A stretch of DNA of 64,000 nt from Kribbella voronezhensis (GCF_004365175.1 NZ_SOCE01000001.1:3293403-3357402); one strand, 5' to 3'. Positions 7,882 to 16,085 are shown, counted from the stretch's first letter. Numbers and translations are program-made. The notes: generated by a model not told the origin, from the sequence alone.

Positions 7882-7911
7882 AGACGCGGGGGAAGCGACG
7901 AAGGTTCTGTC
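7882..7911 (-). promoter_or_regulatory. ECF-type promoter of second sigma gene
   Basis: On the minus strand GACAGAACC (7911-7903) is followed after 16 bp by CGTCT (7886-7882). GAACC-N16-CGTC is the classic ECF sigma promoter layout, and the GACAGAACC part is repeated upstream of the other sigma gene. Confidence 0.55.
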
Positions 7912-7928
7912 GGTCCGAGAAGATTCCG

Positions 7929-9251
7929 TCAGTGGGACTGCAGGTGGGTGGACTGCAGGTCCACCGAGAAGGTCCGGGGCAGGTTCGCCTGGACCAGATC
8001 GGCGGCCAGCCGGACCCGGTCGCGACCGGCGGCCTTGGCGGCGTACATGGCCTTGTCGGCGCGTTGCAGCAGGTCGTCGACGGTCATCCCGTCGGACGGG
8101 TAGACCGCGACGCCGATCGACACGGTCAGATGCAGGGTCTCCGGATCCAGGTCCGGGTCGTCCAGGACCCCGGCACACATCGCGGCCAGCGGGCTCGCCG
8201 CGACGGCGTTGCGCAGCCGGTCGGCGGTGACGGTCGCGTCGGCCACGTCGGTGTCCGGCAGCGCGATCACGAACTCCTCGCCACCGAACCGGCCGATCAC
8301 GTCCTTGGTCCGGATCGCACTCCGCAGGATGGTCGCGACCGCCCGCAGCGCCTCGTCGCCGACCAGGTGACCGAGCTGGTCGTTGACCTGCTTGAAGTGG
8401 TCGATGTCGATCAGCAGCACGGCCATCGGCTCGCGCTGGGTCCGCGCGTTCCGCAGCATCTCCTCGGTCCGGCGCCGCCACCAGTCCACCCGGCCGAGGC
8501 TCGTCTTCGGATCGGTCTGTGCCTCGGTCTCGAGCTGGCTGAGCAGCAAGGCCCGCTGCGCGGTGAGCGTGATCGGGATGGCGATGAAGGCGAACCACGG
8601 GCTGACCAGGCTGGCCGCCGCGAGCAGGCAGCCGAGGGTGGCAGCGGTCGCGTCGACACACCAGTCGTCCTTGTCGCCGACGGTGTCGCGCCGGCCGCTG
8701 CCGGGCAGGATCAACGAGATCGCCAGCCCGCAGAGCAACATGTCGGCCACGACGTACGCCGCGGCGCCGGCCACCATCGCGACGACGAGCCCCAGCGAGT
8801 TGTCGCCGGTCAGCTCACGCGCGTTGACGAAAACGGCGTGAGCGGCGCCGACCGCGAGCACATGCACGGCGGTGGAGAAGGCCCAGCGGTACGGGATGCA
8901 CTTGCCGGCGCGAATCCGCCACCAGATGCGCAGCAGCACCGCGACCAGGATCGCCAGTGCCGGCTGCAGCACGACCGCGGCCGCGATCATCCAGGCCGAC
9001 GCCAGGTCCTTGTGCAGCGCGCCGCCCCGGCGGCGGCGGCTCTCGACCCGGCGCGCGCCCTCGACGGAGATCAGCGCCGACGCGGTCAGCGCGAACACCA
9101 CGTCGATCCCGCGCCACGACGGCAGGCCGGCGAAGGCCTTCACGCCGTACGCCAAGGCGCCGAGGTCGACCAGCGCGACGACGCAGAACGCTGGGACCGT
9201 CAGGGTCCACAGCGCCCATTTCCGCACCGCACGCCTACTCTGCGCAACCAT
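7929..9251 (-). CDS. Membrane diguanylate cyclase (GGDEF)
   Basis: The 440-residue protein makes c-di-GMP from two GTP. Several membrane helices fill about residues 11-235 and are joined by charged loops. The GGDEF domain follows, with IDIDHFKQVND at 281-291 and the active-site signature GGEEF at 323-327. RTKD at 314-317, five residues before the signature, matches the RxxD inhibitory site, so product feedback is likely. The membrane part may sense a signal but has no domain I can name. It stands alone, transcribed away from the MarR gene; no EAL or HD-GYP phosphodiesterase was seen in the window. A second GGDEF protein is at 46312-47754. Confidence 0.9.
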   Translation of the reverse strand: MVAQSRRAVRKWALWTLTVPAFCVVALVDLGALAYGVKAFAGLPSWRGIDVVFALTASALISVEGARRVESRRRRGGALHKDLASAWMIAAAVVLQPALAILVAVLLRIWWRIRAGKCIPYRWAFSTAVHVLAVGAAHAVFVNARELTGDNSLGLVVAMVAGAAAYVVADMLLCGLAISLILPGSGRRDTVGDKDDWCVDATAATLGCLLAAASLVSPWFAFIAIPITLTAQRALLLSQLETEAQTDPKTSLGRVDWWRRRTEEMLRNARTQREPMAVLLIDIDHFKQVNDQLGHLVGDEALRAVATILRSAIRTKDVIGRFGGEEFVIALPDTDVADATVTADRLRNAVAASPLAAMCAGVLDDPDLDPETLHLTVSIGVAVYPSDGMTVDDLLQRADKAMYAAKAAGRDRVRLAADLVQANLPRTFSVDLQSTHLQSH

Positions 9252-9351
9252 TGGTTCCCACGGTACGACGAGTAAGGGTTCCGTCCCAATCCGCGACGGC
9301 GCGCTGTGGATGACGACTTGGAAACGAAGTCAGCTGGTTGAGAATTCAGTC

Positions 9352-9363
9352 GTTTGATCAAAC
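9352..9363. promoter_or_regulatory. Palindrome upstream of the diguanylate cyclase
   Basis: GTTTGATCAAAC is a perfect 12-bp palindrome about 100 bp before the cyclase start, in an AT-richer pocket. It may be an operator, but nothing nearby names its regulator. Confidence 0.3.
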
Positions 9364-9383
9364 ATCATCGATCGAACGGTGCT

Positions 9384-9821
9384 CTACTCCTGATCCAGCC
9401 GGCCGAGCAGCGCCAGCAGCGTCTTGCGCTCCGCCGCGGACAACGGCGCCAGCAGCTCGAGCTCGGCGGCATAGATCAGCTTGTCCATCTCCGCCAGGGC
9501 CGCCTTCCCCTTCGCCGTGATCGCGACGATGTTGCGCCGCCGATCAGCCGGATCCGTACTGCGGACGACGTACTCCAAGTCGCCCAGTTCATCCAGCAGG
9601 GTGACCAGGTCGCTGCGGTCGAAGACGATCCGGTCGGCGAGTGCGCTCTGGGTCGCGTCACCGTCGTCGGCCAGGCTGGCGAGCACGTGGTAGTGCTGCG
9701 TCTTGGCGCCCGCGTCGGCCAGATGCCGGCGGATCAACCGGCGCGACTGGTAGCTCGCGCGGCCCAGGTGCCAGATGACCCGGTCGCCGTGGCGGTGCTG
9801 GGACGTCTTCACCCGATCCAC
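9384..9821 (-). CDS. MarR-family transcriptional regulator
   Basis: This 145-residue winged-helix protein has the MarR layout: an N-terminal dimer helix, a helix-turn-helix (ATQSALADRIVFDRSDLVTL), then the wing sequence STDPADRRRNIVAITAKG. It starts with GTG. It is divergent from the quinone reductase-like gene, and a 37-bp dyad with perfect 15-bp arms lies between them over that gene's promoter. The regulator almost certainly binds there and represses the oxidoreductase until a ligand or oxidant is present. This is inferred from position, not from a known specificity. Confidence 0.9.
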   Translation of the reverse strand: MDRVKTSQHRHGDRVIWHLGRASYQSRRLIRRHLADAGAKTQHYHVLASLADDGDATQSALADRIVFDRSDLVTLLDELGDLEYVVRSTDPADRRRNIVAITAKGKAALAEMDKLIYAAELELLAPLSAAERKTLLALLGRLDQE

Positions 9822-9839
9822 TCTAGGTGCCGGATCGCC

Positions 9840-9884
9840 TTGACTAATTCGTAGGAGATTCCCATGATTGGAATCTCCTACGAA
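9840..9884 (+). promoter_or_regulatory. Promoter and overlapping MarR-type operator of the oxidoreductase gene
   Basis: The dyad has perfect 15-bp arms, TTCGTAGGAGATTCC at 9848-9862 and its complement at 9870-9884, around a 7-nt centre. TTGACT (9840-9845) and CATGAT (9863-9868), 17 bp apart, form a promoter whose spacer and -10 lie in the dyad. An ATG inside the dyad centre is therefore unlikely to be a start codon. Confidence 0.8.
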
Positions 9885-9902
9885 GCGGATGAGGTTTCAA
9901 AG

Positions 9903-10883
9903 ATGCGGGCAGTGCGCTATCACCAGCACGGCGGTCCAGAGGTTCTCCAGCTCGAGGAGGTGCCGGCTCCGGTGCTCACCGGCGGACAGGTGCTGATCGA
10001 GGTCGAGGCGATCGGCGCGAACGTGATCGACGCCGTCTTCCGCCGTGGCGACGGACCGTGGACGCGGCCGCTCCCGGGCAAGCTGACCGGTGACGTCGTC
10101 GGCCGGATCGTTGCCCTCGGCCCCGACACGCCTCGCGAACTCCGGACCGGGCAGCGGGTCGCCGCCCTGTCCGAGGACGCCTTCGCCGAGCAGGTCGCCG
10201 CCGACGCCGCGTGGCTCGCTCCGATCCCCGAGGATGCGGACGCCGGCCAGGCCACCATGCTCTCGATGACCGCGCCACTCGCCCTGCGACTGCTCAGAAC
10301 CGCCGAGGCCGGCGCCGATGACGCCGTACTGATCCAGTCCGCCGCCGGGACCGTCGGTCATCTCGCAGTCCAGCTCGCCCGTGCTCTCGGCGTGAAGACA
10401 GTGATCGGCACGGCGTCGTCGCCGGCCAAACTCGACTTCATCCGCGCCTGCGGGGCCGACCTCGCCGTGGACCTCAGCGACGCCGACTGGCCGGACCGGA
10501 TCCGCGAACTCACCCCACAAGGCGTCGATGTCGTCCTCGACTCGGTCGGCGGCAAGGTGTTCGACCAGGGTCTCGACCTGCTCGCACCGCTCGGCCGGAT
10601 GGTGAGCTACGGCGCGATCAGCGGCGACCTACCGACCGCACCGATCCAAAGCCTCTTCCAGCTGAAGTCGGTTACCGGCCTGTCGATGCTCGCCTGGCGC
10701 GCGGCCCGCCCCGCGGAGGCGTACGCCGACATCACCGAGGTCATCCGGCTCTTCGAAGCCGGCGACCTCAAGCCGAGGGTCCATGACACCTATCCACTCG
10801 CCGACATCGCCGAGCTCCACACCGTCCTCGACAATCGCGCCAACCTCGGCCGGTTGATCGCGACCACCGGCGCCCACGCGTGA
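9903..10883 (+). CDS. Zinc-independent quinone reductase-like medium-chain dehydrogenase
   Basis: The product (326 residues) is an MDR-superfamily NADPH-dependent oxidoreductase. The N-terminal GroES-like fold starts MRAVRYHQHGGPEVLQLEEV, as in quinone oxidoreductases, and the Rossmann part carries QSAAGTVGHLAVQLA. The zinc-binding cysteines of alcohol dehydrogenases are absent. A likely role is reducing quinones or enones, a common detoxifying task of MarR-controlled genes. ATG 9903 follows GAGG by 8 bases. An upstream in-frame ATG at 9864 falls in the operator and precedes the predicted transcription start, so it is rejected. The stop lies 3 bp from the convergent hydrolase. Confidence 0.9.
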   Translation: MRAVRYHQHGGPEVLQLEEVPAPVLTGGQVLIEVEAIGANVIDAVFRRGDGPWTRPLPGKLTGDVVGRIVALGPDTPRELRTGQRVAALSEDAFAEQVAADAAWLAPIPEDADAGQATMLSMTAPLALRLLRTAEAGADDAVLIQSAAGTVGHLAVQLARALGVKTVIGTASSPAKLDFIRACGADLAVDLSDADWPDRIRELTPQGVDVVLDSVGGKVFDQGLDLLAPLGRMVSYGAISGDLPTAPIQSLFQLKSVTGLSMLAWRAARPAEAYADITEVIRLFEAGDLKPRVHDTYPLADIAELHTVLDNRANLGRLIATTGAHA

Positions 10884-10886
10884 GCC

Positions 10887-11660
10887 TTACCCGTTGAAGA
10901 AGTCCGTCAGCGCCGGGGCGAGAACTTGGGGTGGCACCTGGTGGAATTCGCCGGGGAGGCCGAGGGTCCGGGCGTTCGGGAGGGCCGCGGCGGTTTCTCG
11001 TACCGACCTCTGGAGCCAGTCCGGGCTCGACGTGCTGTACAGCGCGAGCACCTCGACCGAGACGGACGCCAGAAGATCCATCGGTACGGCGCTGTCGCCC
11101 ATCTGCAGCGCGTCATAGACCAGCGTGGGCGCCATCGCCTCCAGGGACTTCCACATCGGGGTGTTCTTGAACCCGTCCACCAGTTCCTGCGGCTGACCGA
11201 CCGCCTCGACCATGAAGAGCTCGGCGGCACCTCCAGGGTTTCGGGCGGCGACGAACTCCTGCAGGCGTTCCAGATAGCGATCGGGCGCGGGCGGCGCACC
11301 CTCGACCCGGAAGGGCGGCTCCATCAGGCTCAGCTTCTCGAATCCCACCCCGGCCGCCATGGCACGCAGCAGCACCATCACGCCAGACGAATCGGCCGAG
11401 GCGAAGACGGCGCCGGTCGTCTCCTGCAGAGCGGCGAGATCCTCGACCTCCCGCTCCACCGAGTACGGCGTGGTGTCGGTGCTGTCGCCTCGACCGCGAC
11501 GGTCGTAGGTGATCACCGTGAACGACGACGCCAGCTCCGTCGCCAGCGGGACGTAGTGCGAGCGATCGGTGAAGGCACCGGCGATCAGGATCAACCCCGG
11601 TCCACTGCCGAACCGGTCGTAGGCGATTGACGTTCCGTCGGAAGAAATGACCTTGTCCAT
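10887..11660 (-). CDS. Alpha/beta hydrolase
   Basis: A soluble alpha/beta hydrolase of 257 residues. The N-terminus matches small hydrolases (SDGTSIAYDRFGSGPGLILI, TYDRRGRGDSTD). The nucleophile elbow reads SADSSGVM instead of the usual GxSxG, with Ala in the first glycine position. A C-terminal GEFHQVPP supplies the likely catalytic His. Substrate unknown. The ATG at 11660 is used; a TTG two codons earlier is possible. A perfect CRP-like dyad 45 bp upstream suggests control by a cyclic-AMP receptor protein, matching the presence of an adenylyl cyclase elsewhere in the window. Confidence 0.85.
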   Translation of the reverse strand: MDKVISSDGTSIAYDRFGSGPGLILIAGAFTDRSHYVPLATELASSFTVITYDRRGRGDSTDTTPYSVEREVEDLAALQETTGAVFASADSSGVMVLLRAMAAGVGFEKLSLMEPPFRVEGAPPAPDRYLERLQEFVAARNPGGAAELFMVEAVGQPQELVDGFKNTPMWKSLEAMAPTLVYDALQMGDSAVPMDLLASVSVEVLALYSTSSPDWLQRSVRETAAALPNARTLGLPGEFHQVPPQVLAPALTDFFNG

Positions 11661-11704
11661 ACCCAACCGTCGAGCGACTCCGCTCAGCCGGGACAGTCGC
11701 CGAC

Positions 11705-11720
11705 TGTGACCTCAGTCACA
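11705..11720. promoter_or_regulatory. CRP/GlxR-like binding site
   Basis: TGTGACCTCAGTCACA matches the TGTGA-N6-TCACA consensus of the CRP family exactly, with 6-bp perfect arms. It is 45 bp upstream of the hydrolase at 10887-11660. Confidence 0.55.
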
Positions 11721-11759
11721 TCGGGACAGTCTGCCGGTCGAGGCGGCCGGATGCCTCGG

Positions 11760-12599
11760 TCAGTTGCTGACGTGGGCGGTGCTGTCGAGCCAGTGCTGGG
11801 CGAGGTCGAGGTCGCCTTCGATGTCGATGCCGGTGGCTTCGCGATCGGTGAGCGCGAGCCTCCGGGTCATGGTGAGCAGCAGCGATGCCGCTGGGCCGGT
11901 GATCGTCACATCGGCCTGTCGGCTTCCGGGCTGCCAGGTTGCCCCGTCGGGTCGTCGCTCGACGAGCCAAGCGCCCCCGTCGCTCTCGACGTCGGTGGCC
12001 AGCCATTGCAGGGTCTGGCCGGTGCCGCGGATGGCCTGAGCGGACTCGGGTCGCTGTAGCTCCCAGGTCGGCGAGGTGAGCATCGTGAGGTGGTTGCTGA
12101 CGAGCGCGGCTGCGATCTCGGCGTCGACGACTGCCGTCGCCCCGGCGGCGTTAGCCGTGCTCACCGCGTTGGCTGTGCCCGCTGCGGTGGCTGCATCGAA
12201 GCCGTGGACCACCGACTCGTTGAGCATGCTGGTCAGCCAGAACTGCGTGCCGGATCGCCCGTCGCCCGACGCGTTGAACACTGGCGCGTCGAGTGCGTCG
12301 TCGGAGCAAGCGTCCGCGACCCGCTGTGCGGACTCCGACAACCAGGCGTGCCATTCGCCGGGATCGGCGGGCAGTACGGCCAGTTCGGTGGGCAGTTGGG
12401 CGGGGTCGGTGATGCGTCGCTCGATGATCTCCGCGACCCAATGCTGGGTCCGCCCGACGTGCTCGACCAGGTCGGTGACAGTCCACTCCGGAGCAGTCGG
12501 CACGGCGGCGTCAGGTCCGGCCTTCACCGCTGATTCCGCCAGCCGCCGGGTGTGGTCGACGATCGCCTGCCGGGTCTGTTCCGCGCTCAGTTTCCGCAT
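11760..12599 (-). CDS. Mycothiol-dependent maleylpyruvate isomerase-family protein
   Basis: The 279-residue protein has the N-terminal DinB-like fold of the MDMPI family, with the metal-binding pattern in EWTVTDLVEHVGRTQHWV and ESVVHGFDAATA (about residues 128-139), followed by a C-terminal sterol-carrier-like domain (ATWQPGSRQADVTITGPAAS). Family members use mycothiol, but most, including this one, have no known substrate. It follows the HerA gene on the same strand after about 95 bp and could be read with it. ATG 12599 has GAGAGGAACAACG just before it, a good ribosome site. Confidence 0.85.
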   Translation of the reverse strand: MRKLSAEQTRQAIVDHTRRLAESAVKAGPDAAVPTAPEWTVTDLVEHVGRTQHWVAEIIERRITDPAQLPTELAVLPADPGEWHAWLSESAQRVADACSDDALDAPVFNASGDGRSGTQFWLTSMLNESVVHGFDAATAAGTANAVSTANAAGATAVVDAEIAAALVSNHLTMLTSPTWELQRPESAQAIRGTGQTLQWLATDVESDGGAWLVERRPDGATWQPGSRQADVTITGPAASLLLTMTRRLALTDREATGIDIEGDLDLAQHWLDSTAHVSN

Positions 12600-12695
12600 C
12601 GTTGTTCCTCTCAGGGTCGGTCTGCTGCCTCAGACTCTGCTGGAGGACGTTTACGGTTTCTTTCCGGTTCTCTACCGCGGCCGGAACAGCTTGCC

Positions 12696-14234
12696 TCAGC
12701 GGCGACGGCGGGCGGCGCCGAAAAGGCCGCGGACGATCTCGCGACCGGCGGTCCGGGCGAACTGCTTGAAGGCCGACGAGCCGACGACCTGCTCGACCAC
12801 CGACTTCTCGTGCTTCTGCGGGCGTTGCGCCTTCGGCTCGGGTGCGGGCTGGTCCTGCTTCTCGGCCTCGGCCTGCGCGGCACCGGCCTGCACCGCCGCG
12901 GCCAGCTTCTCGTACGCCGATTCGCGGTCGATCACCTGCGAGTACTTCGCGTTGAACTGCGAGCCCTGTACCGCGGCGGTCAGCTGCTCGGCCGTCGCCG
13001 GCGCCATCAGCGACTGCGGTGCCCGCAGGCGGGTCCAGGCGACCGGGGTCGGCGCGCCCTTCTCGTTCATCACGGTCACGATCGCCTCGCCGATGCCCAG
13101 CTGGGTGAGCACCTCGGCGAGATCGTAGGTCGAGGTCGGGAAGGTGGACACGGTCGCCTTCAGCGCCTTCGCGTCGTTCGGGGTGTGCGCGCGGAGCTGG
13201 TGCTGAACCCGCGAACCGAGCTGGGCCAGCACGTCGTCCGGCACGTCCTTCGGGGTCTGGGTGACGAAGAAGACGCCGACGCCCTTCGACCGGATCAGCC
13301 GGACGGTCTGTGCGATCGCACTCAGGAACGCCTTCGACGCGTCGGCGAACAGCAGGTGCGCCTCGTCGAAGAAGAACACCAGCTTCGGCTTGTCCATGTC
13401 GCCGACCTCGGGCAGGTCGTGGAACAGGTCCGCGAGCAGCCACATCAAGAAGGTGGAGAACAGCGCCGGCCGGTCCTGCAGGTTCGGCAGTTCCAGCAGC
13501 GAGATGACGCCCTTGCCGTCACGGGCCTGCATCAGGTCCGCGGTGTCGAACTCGGGTTCGCCGAAGAACGCCTCGGCGCCCTGGTCCGCGAACCCGATCA
13601 GCGACCGCAGGATCACCCCGGCCGTCGCGGCGGACAGCCCGCCGAGCTCCTTGAGGTCGTCCTTGCCCTCGTCACTGGTCAGGTGCGTGATGACCGCGCG
13701 CAGGTCCTTCAGGTCCAGCAGCGTCAGACCCTGCTTGTCGGCGTAGTGGAAGATCAGGCCGAGCGAGGACTCCTGGACATCGTTCAGCCCGAGCACCTTC
13801 GACAGCAGCACCGGACCGAACGAGGTGATGGTGGCGCGGACCGGGATGCCGGTGCCCTGCCCACCCAGCGCGTAGAACTCGGTCGGGAAGCCGGTGGCCG
13901 TCCACTCCTGACCGATCGTCTTGGTCCGGGCCAGCAGCTTGTCGTTCTCCTGCCCGGGCTGGGAGATACCGGACAGATCGCCCTTGATGTCCGCCGCGAA
14001 CACCGCGACGCCGGCCGCCGAGAGCTGCTCGGCCATCAACTGCAGGGTCTTCGTCTTACCGGTACCGGTGGCGCCGGCGACCAGGCCGTGCCGGTTCACC
14101 ATCGACAACGGGATCCGCACCGCGGCCTCGGGCTTCGGCTCTCCGTCGACCAGCAACGCACCCAACTCGATGGCCGGTCCCTCGAACGCGTACCCCTGCT
14201 TGACGGTCTCCACGACGTCCGGTGTCTCGGCCAT
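12696..14234 (-). CDS. HerA-like ATPase / DUF853 helicase-like protein
   Basis: The 512-residue P-loop ATPase belongs to the FtsK-HerA superfamily, DUF853 branch. Walker A is GATGTGKT at 54-61, Walker B is KLVFFFDEAHLLF near 285, and FFVTQTPKDVPDDVLAQLGS carries the sensor region. Relatives form hexamers that move along DNA, often with a nuclease partner (NurA); none is seen here, and the function of the DUF853 branch is unclear. The C-terminal 100 residues are Ala/Gln/Lys-rich and end in an Arg cluster (FGAARRRR), which may bind nucleic acid. It is a common single-copy chromosomal gene. Confidence 0.9.
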   Translation of the reverse strand: MAETPDVVETVKQGYAFEGPAIELGALLVDGEPKPEAAVRIPLSMVNRHGLVAGATGTGKTKTLQLMAEQLSAAGVAVFAADIKGDLSGISQPGQENDKLLARTKTIGQEWTATGFPTEFYALGGQGTGIPVRATITSFGPVLLSKVLGLNDVQESSLGLIFHYADKQGLTLLDLKDLRAVITHLTSDEGKDDLKELGGLSAATAGVILRSLIGFADQGAEAFFGEPEFDTADLMQARDGKGVISLLELPNLQDRPALFSTFLMWLLADLFHDLPEVGDMDKPKLVFFFDEAHLLFADASKAFLSAIAQTVRLIRSKGVGVFFVTQTPKDVPDDVLAQLGSRVQHQLRAHTPNDAKALKATVSTFPTSTYDLAEVLTQLGIGEAIVTVMNEKGAPTPVAWTRLRAPQSLMAPATAEQLTAAVQGSQFNAKYSQVIDRESAYEKLAAAVQAGAAQAEAEKQDQPAPEPKAQRPQKHEKSVVEQVVGSSAFKQFARTAGREIVRGLFGAARRRR

Positions 14235-14285
14235 GTCAGCGATGCCTTTCGAAAAGACGAAGTTTCCCCTGCGCTCGGCATGCTA

Positions 14286-14328
14286 GTGCCCCGGATCCGA
14301 AGTTGGGTGAACCTCAGACCCGGGGCAC
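14286..14328 (-). terminator. Hairpin after the L,D-transpeptidase gene
   Basis: A perfect 9-bp stem (GTGCCCCGG with CCGGGGCAC) with a 25-nt loop begins 12 bp past the stop of the transpeptidase and ends before the ATPase gene. The long loop makes this less sure than the other hairpins. Confidence 0.5.
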
Positions 14329-14339
14329 CCGGATTCGCA

Positions 14340-15044
14340 TCAGCGGACGACGACGACCTTGGTCGCGCCGGTGGTGAAGGACCAGATCGTGTCCGACATC
14401 GACCTGGAGACCCGGATACAGCCGTGCGAGGCACGCGCGTTGGTCCCGAGCAGCCAGTCGGCGTGGATCTGCGCGCCGTTCGACTTGTACGTCGGGATCT
14501 GGTGGAACCCGATACCGCAGGAGGCGAACCGGACGAAGTTGTTCAGGTAGAGCCGGCCACCGTCGGTGTTCCGCTTGATCCGGCCGGCCCGCCCACACTT
14601 CGAGCCGGACGTATAGGTGCCCGGCCTCAGGTACGTCGGGTTGTCGATGATGCCGCCCTGGCGCACCACCTTGCCGCCGGCATCGATCAGCCAGAGCCAG
14701 TTCTGGGACTGACTGAGCACGATCCGCCGTCCCCCGCCACTGCCGGCCGGGACCGCCCGGACGTCGCAACGCTTCGCCGAAGCGGCCATCAGCCGCGAGT
14801 ACGTCGTACCGGCGAGTGAGCCGTTCTGCGCCATCTTGTTGGCCGATTGGAACCGGGTGGTGGCGGCCTGGGTCATCGCGCCGATCTTGCCGTCGACCGG
14901 GCCCGACGTGCAGCCCAGCTTGTTCAGACGGGTCTGGGCCGCCTTGTTCTGTGCGACGGTGAGCGCGTCCGCCGGGATCGTCGTACCGGCGATCGCGACC
15001 ACGAGCGCCGCCGCACCCATCCCGAGTCTGGTCAGTGTTCTCAT
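14340..15044 (-). CDS. Secreted L,D-transpeptidase with peptidoglycan-binding domain
   Basis: This 234-residue exported enzyme has a signal peptide (about 1-28, ending PADA), a peptidoglycan-binding domain (about 30-85: QTRLNKLGCTSGPVDGKIGA) and a YkuD catalytic domain. SHGCIRVS near residue 208 holds the catalytic Cys, with a conserved His upstream in GIGFHQIP. It would form or edit 3-3 cross-links in cell-wall peptidoglycan. The ATG at 15044 is preceded by GGGGGAG. The neighbours do not form an obvious operon with it. The domain order (binding domain before YkuD) is common in actinobacteria. Confidence 0.93.
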   Translation of the reverse strand: MRTLTRLGMGAAALVVAIAGTTIPADALTVAQNKAAQTRLNKLGCTSGPVDGKIGAMTQAATTRFQSANKMAQNGSLAGTTYSRLMAASAKRCDVRAVPAGSGGGRRIVLSQSQNWLWLIDAGGKVVRQGGIIDNPTYLRPGTYTSGSKCGRAGRIKRNTDGGRLYLNNFVRFASCGIGFHQIPTYKSNGAQIHADWLLGTNARASHGCIRVSRSMSDTIWSFTTGATKVVVVR

Positions 15045-15176
15045 CACTACTCCCCCTGTCGAAGCACTATCCCCATTGGACGCCTGACCGGGGTAAAAGG
15101 TTGAGCGGTCCCGGCGAGTTCGCCGGTGACATTCCCGACCCCTCGCGAGACCCCTTCTGTGGCTAGACTTCGGTGG

Positions 15177-15470
15177 GTGATCTTCAAGCGCGTCGGGGAG
15201 GAGCGGCCGTACCCCGACCATGGGTACAAGCCGAAGGACTGGTCCGTGCTGCCACCGAGGCAGGTGCGGCTGGACCAGCTCGTCACGACCAAAGGCACCC
15301 TGGACCTGAACGCGCTGCTCGACGAGGACTCGACCTTCTACGGCGACCTGTTCGCGCACGTGGTCGAGTTCAAGGGTGAGATGTATCTGGAGGACGGCCT
15401 GCACCGCGCGCTTCGGGCGGCGCTGCAGCAACGGCTGGTCCTGCACGCCCGGGTCCTGGTCGTGGACTAG
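15177..15470 (+). CDS. VapB-like conserved protein, no adjacent toxin
   Basis: This 97-residue protein matches a conserved actinobacterial family often labelled a VapB-type antitoxin. Typical phrases are EERPYPDHGYKPKDW, PPRQVRLDQLVTTKGTLDL, STFYGDLFAHVVEFKGEMY and EDGLHRALRAALQQR. No PIN-domain VapC toxin lies next to it; the next gene is a LytR_C protein. The antitoxin label is therefore doubtful, and no function can be stated. The GTG at 15177 starts the conserved part, and TAGACT 7 bases before it suggests a leaderless transcript. Confidence 0.75.
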   Translation: MIFKRVGEERPYPDHGYKPKDWSVLPPRQVRLDQLVTTKGTLDLNALLDEDSTFYGDLFAHVVEFKGEMYLEDGLHRALRAALQQRLVLHARVLVVD

Positions 15471-15493
15471 CCAATGAGTCGGGGGACTGGACA

Positions 15494-16057
15494 ATGAGCG
15501 CTCTGCAGCCGCAGCCGAGACCGCACTCGCGGATCCACTGGCGGACGCCGATCACGATGGTCGTGTTGCTGGGCGTGCTGTTCGGCGGCACCTGGTGGGG
15601 CTGGAACTCGCTCACCAATTCGAGCGCCGAGCAGAACTGCGTCGAGCAGAAGCTGCCCAACAACCGGCTGGTGCCCAAGCAGGTCGTGGTCAACGTCTTC
15701 AACGGCGGCGCCAAGGCCGGCACGGCACAGCGCACCGCCGAGGAGCTGCGCAAGCGCGGCTTCAACGTCAAGAAGGTCGCCAACGAGCCGAAGGGCAACA
15801 AGACCGACGTCGTCGCCGTCCGCGGCAACGCGGCGGACTCGCCCGAGGTGCGGCTGGTGGCCGGCCAGACGAGTCAGGCCGCGGAGAAGATCGGCGACAA
15901 GCGCGCGGACCACACCGTCGACCTCGTCGTGGGCGTCAAGTACACCCGGCTGAACCTCAAGGGCATCCCCTCGATCGCGGTCCCGGCCGACAGCACCGTC
16001 TGCCTCCCGTCGGTCCGCCCGAGCCAGCCCATCCCCTCCGGCCAGAACCCGAACTAA
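15494..16057 (+). CDS. LytR_C-domain membrane protein
   Basis: The 187-residue protein has a short cytoplasmic tail, one membrane helix (TPITMVVLLGVLFGGTWWGW) and a LytR_C domain outside (VVVNVFNGGAKAGTAQRTAE, ELRKRGFNVKKV), ending in a Pro/Ser tail. LytR_C domains occur in cell-envelope proteins, sometimes attached to LCP ligases that link glycopolymers to peptidoglycan; here the LCP domain is missing. The gene begins 23 bp after the VapB-like gene on the same strand, so the two may share a transcript. Neighbouring L,D-transpeptidase is consistent with envelope work. Confidence 0.85.
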   Translation: MSALQPQPRPHSRIHWRTPITMVVLLGVLFGGTWWGWNSLTNSSAEQNCVEQKLPNNRLVPKQVVVNVFNGGAKAGTAQRTAEELRKRGFNVKKVANEPKGNKTDVVAVRGNAADSPEVRLVAGQTSQAAEKIGDKRADHTVDLVVGVKYTRLNLKGIPSIAVPADSTVCLPSVRPSQPIPSGQNPN

Positions 16058-16085
16058 CCCGTACGCCGACCGGCCGGCCTGATTC

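Noticed and set aside
9864-9902. Earlier ATG start for the quinone reductase-like gene
   Set aside because: This ATG lies in the centre of the operator and upstream of the predicted transcription start; conserved sequence begins at 9903.
12662-12686. TTCCGG/CCGGAA hairpin as a terminator after the ATPase gene
   Set aside because: Only 6 bp pair around a 13-nt loop, and the next gene may be co-transcribed.
15177-16057. Toxin-antitoxin pair
   Set aside because: The second gene is a LytR_C membrane protein with no PIN or other toxin motif.
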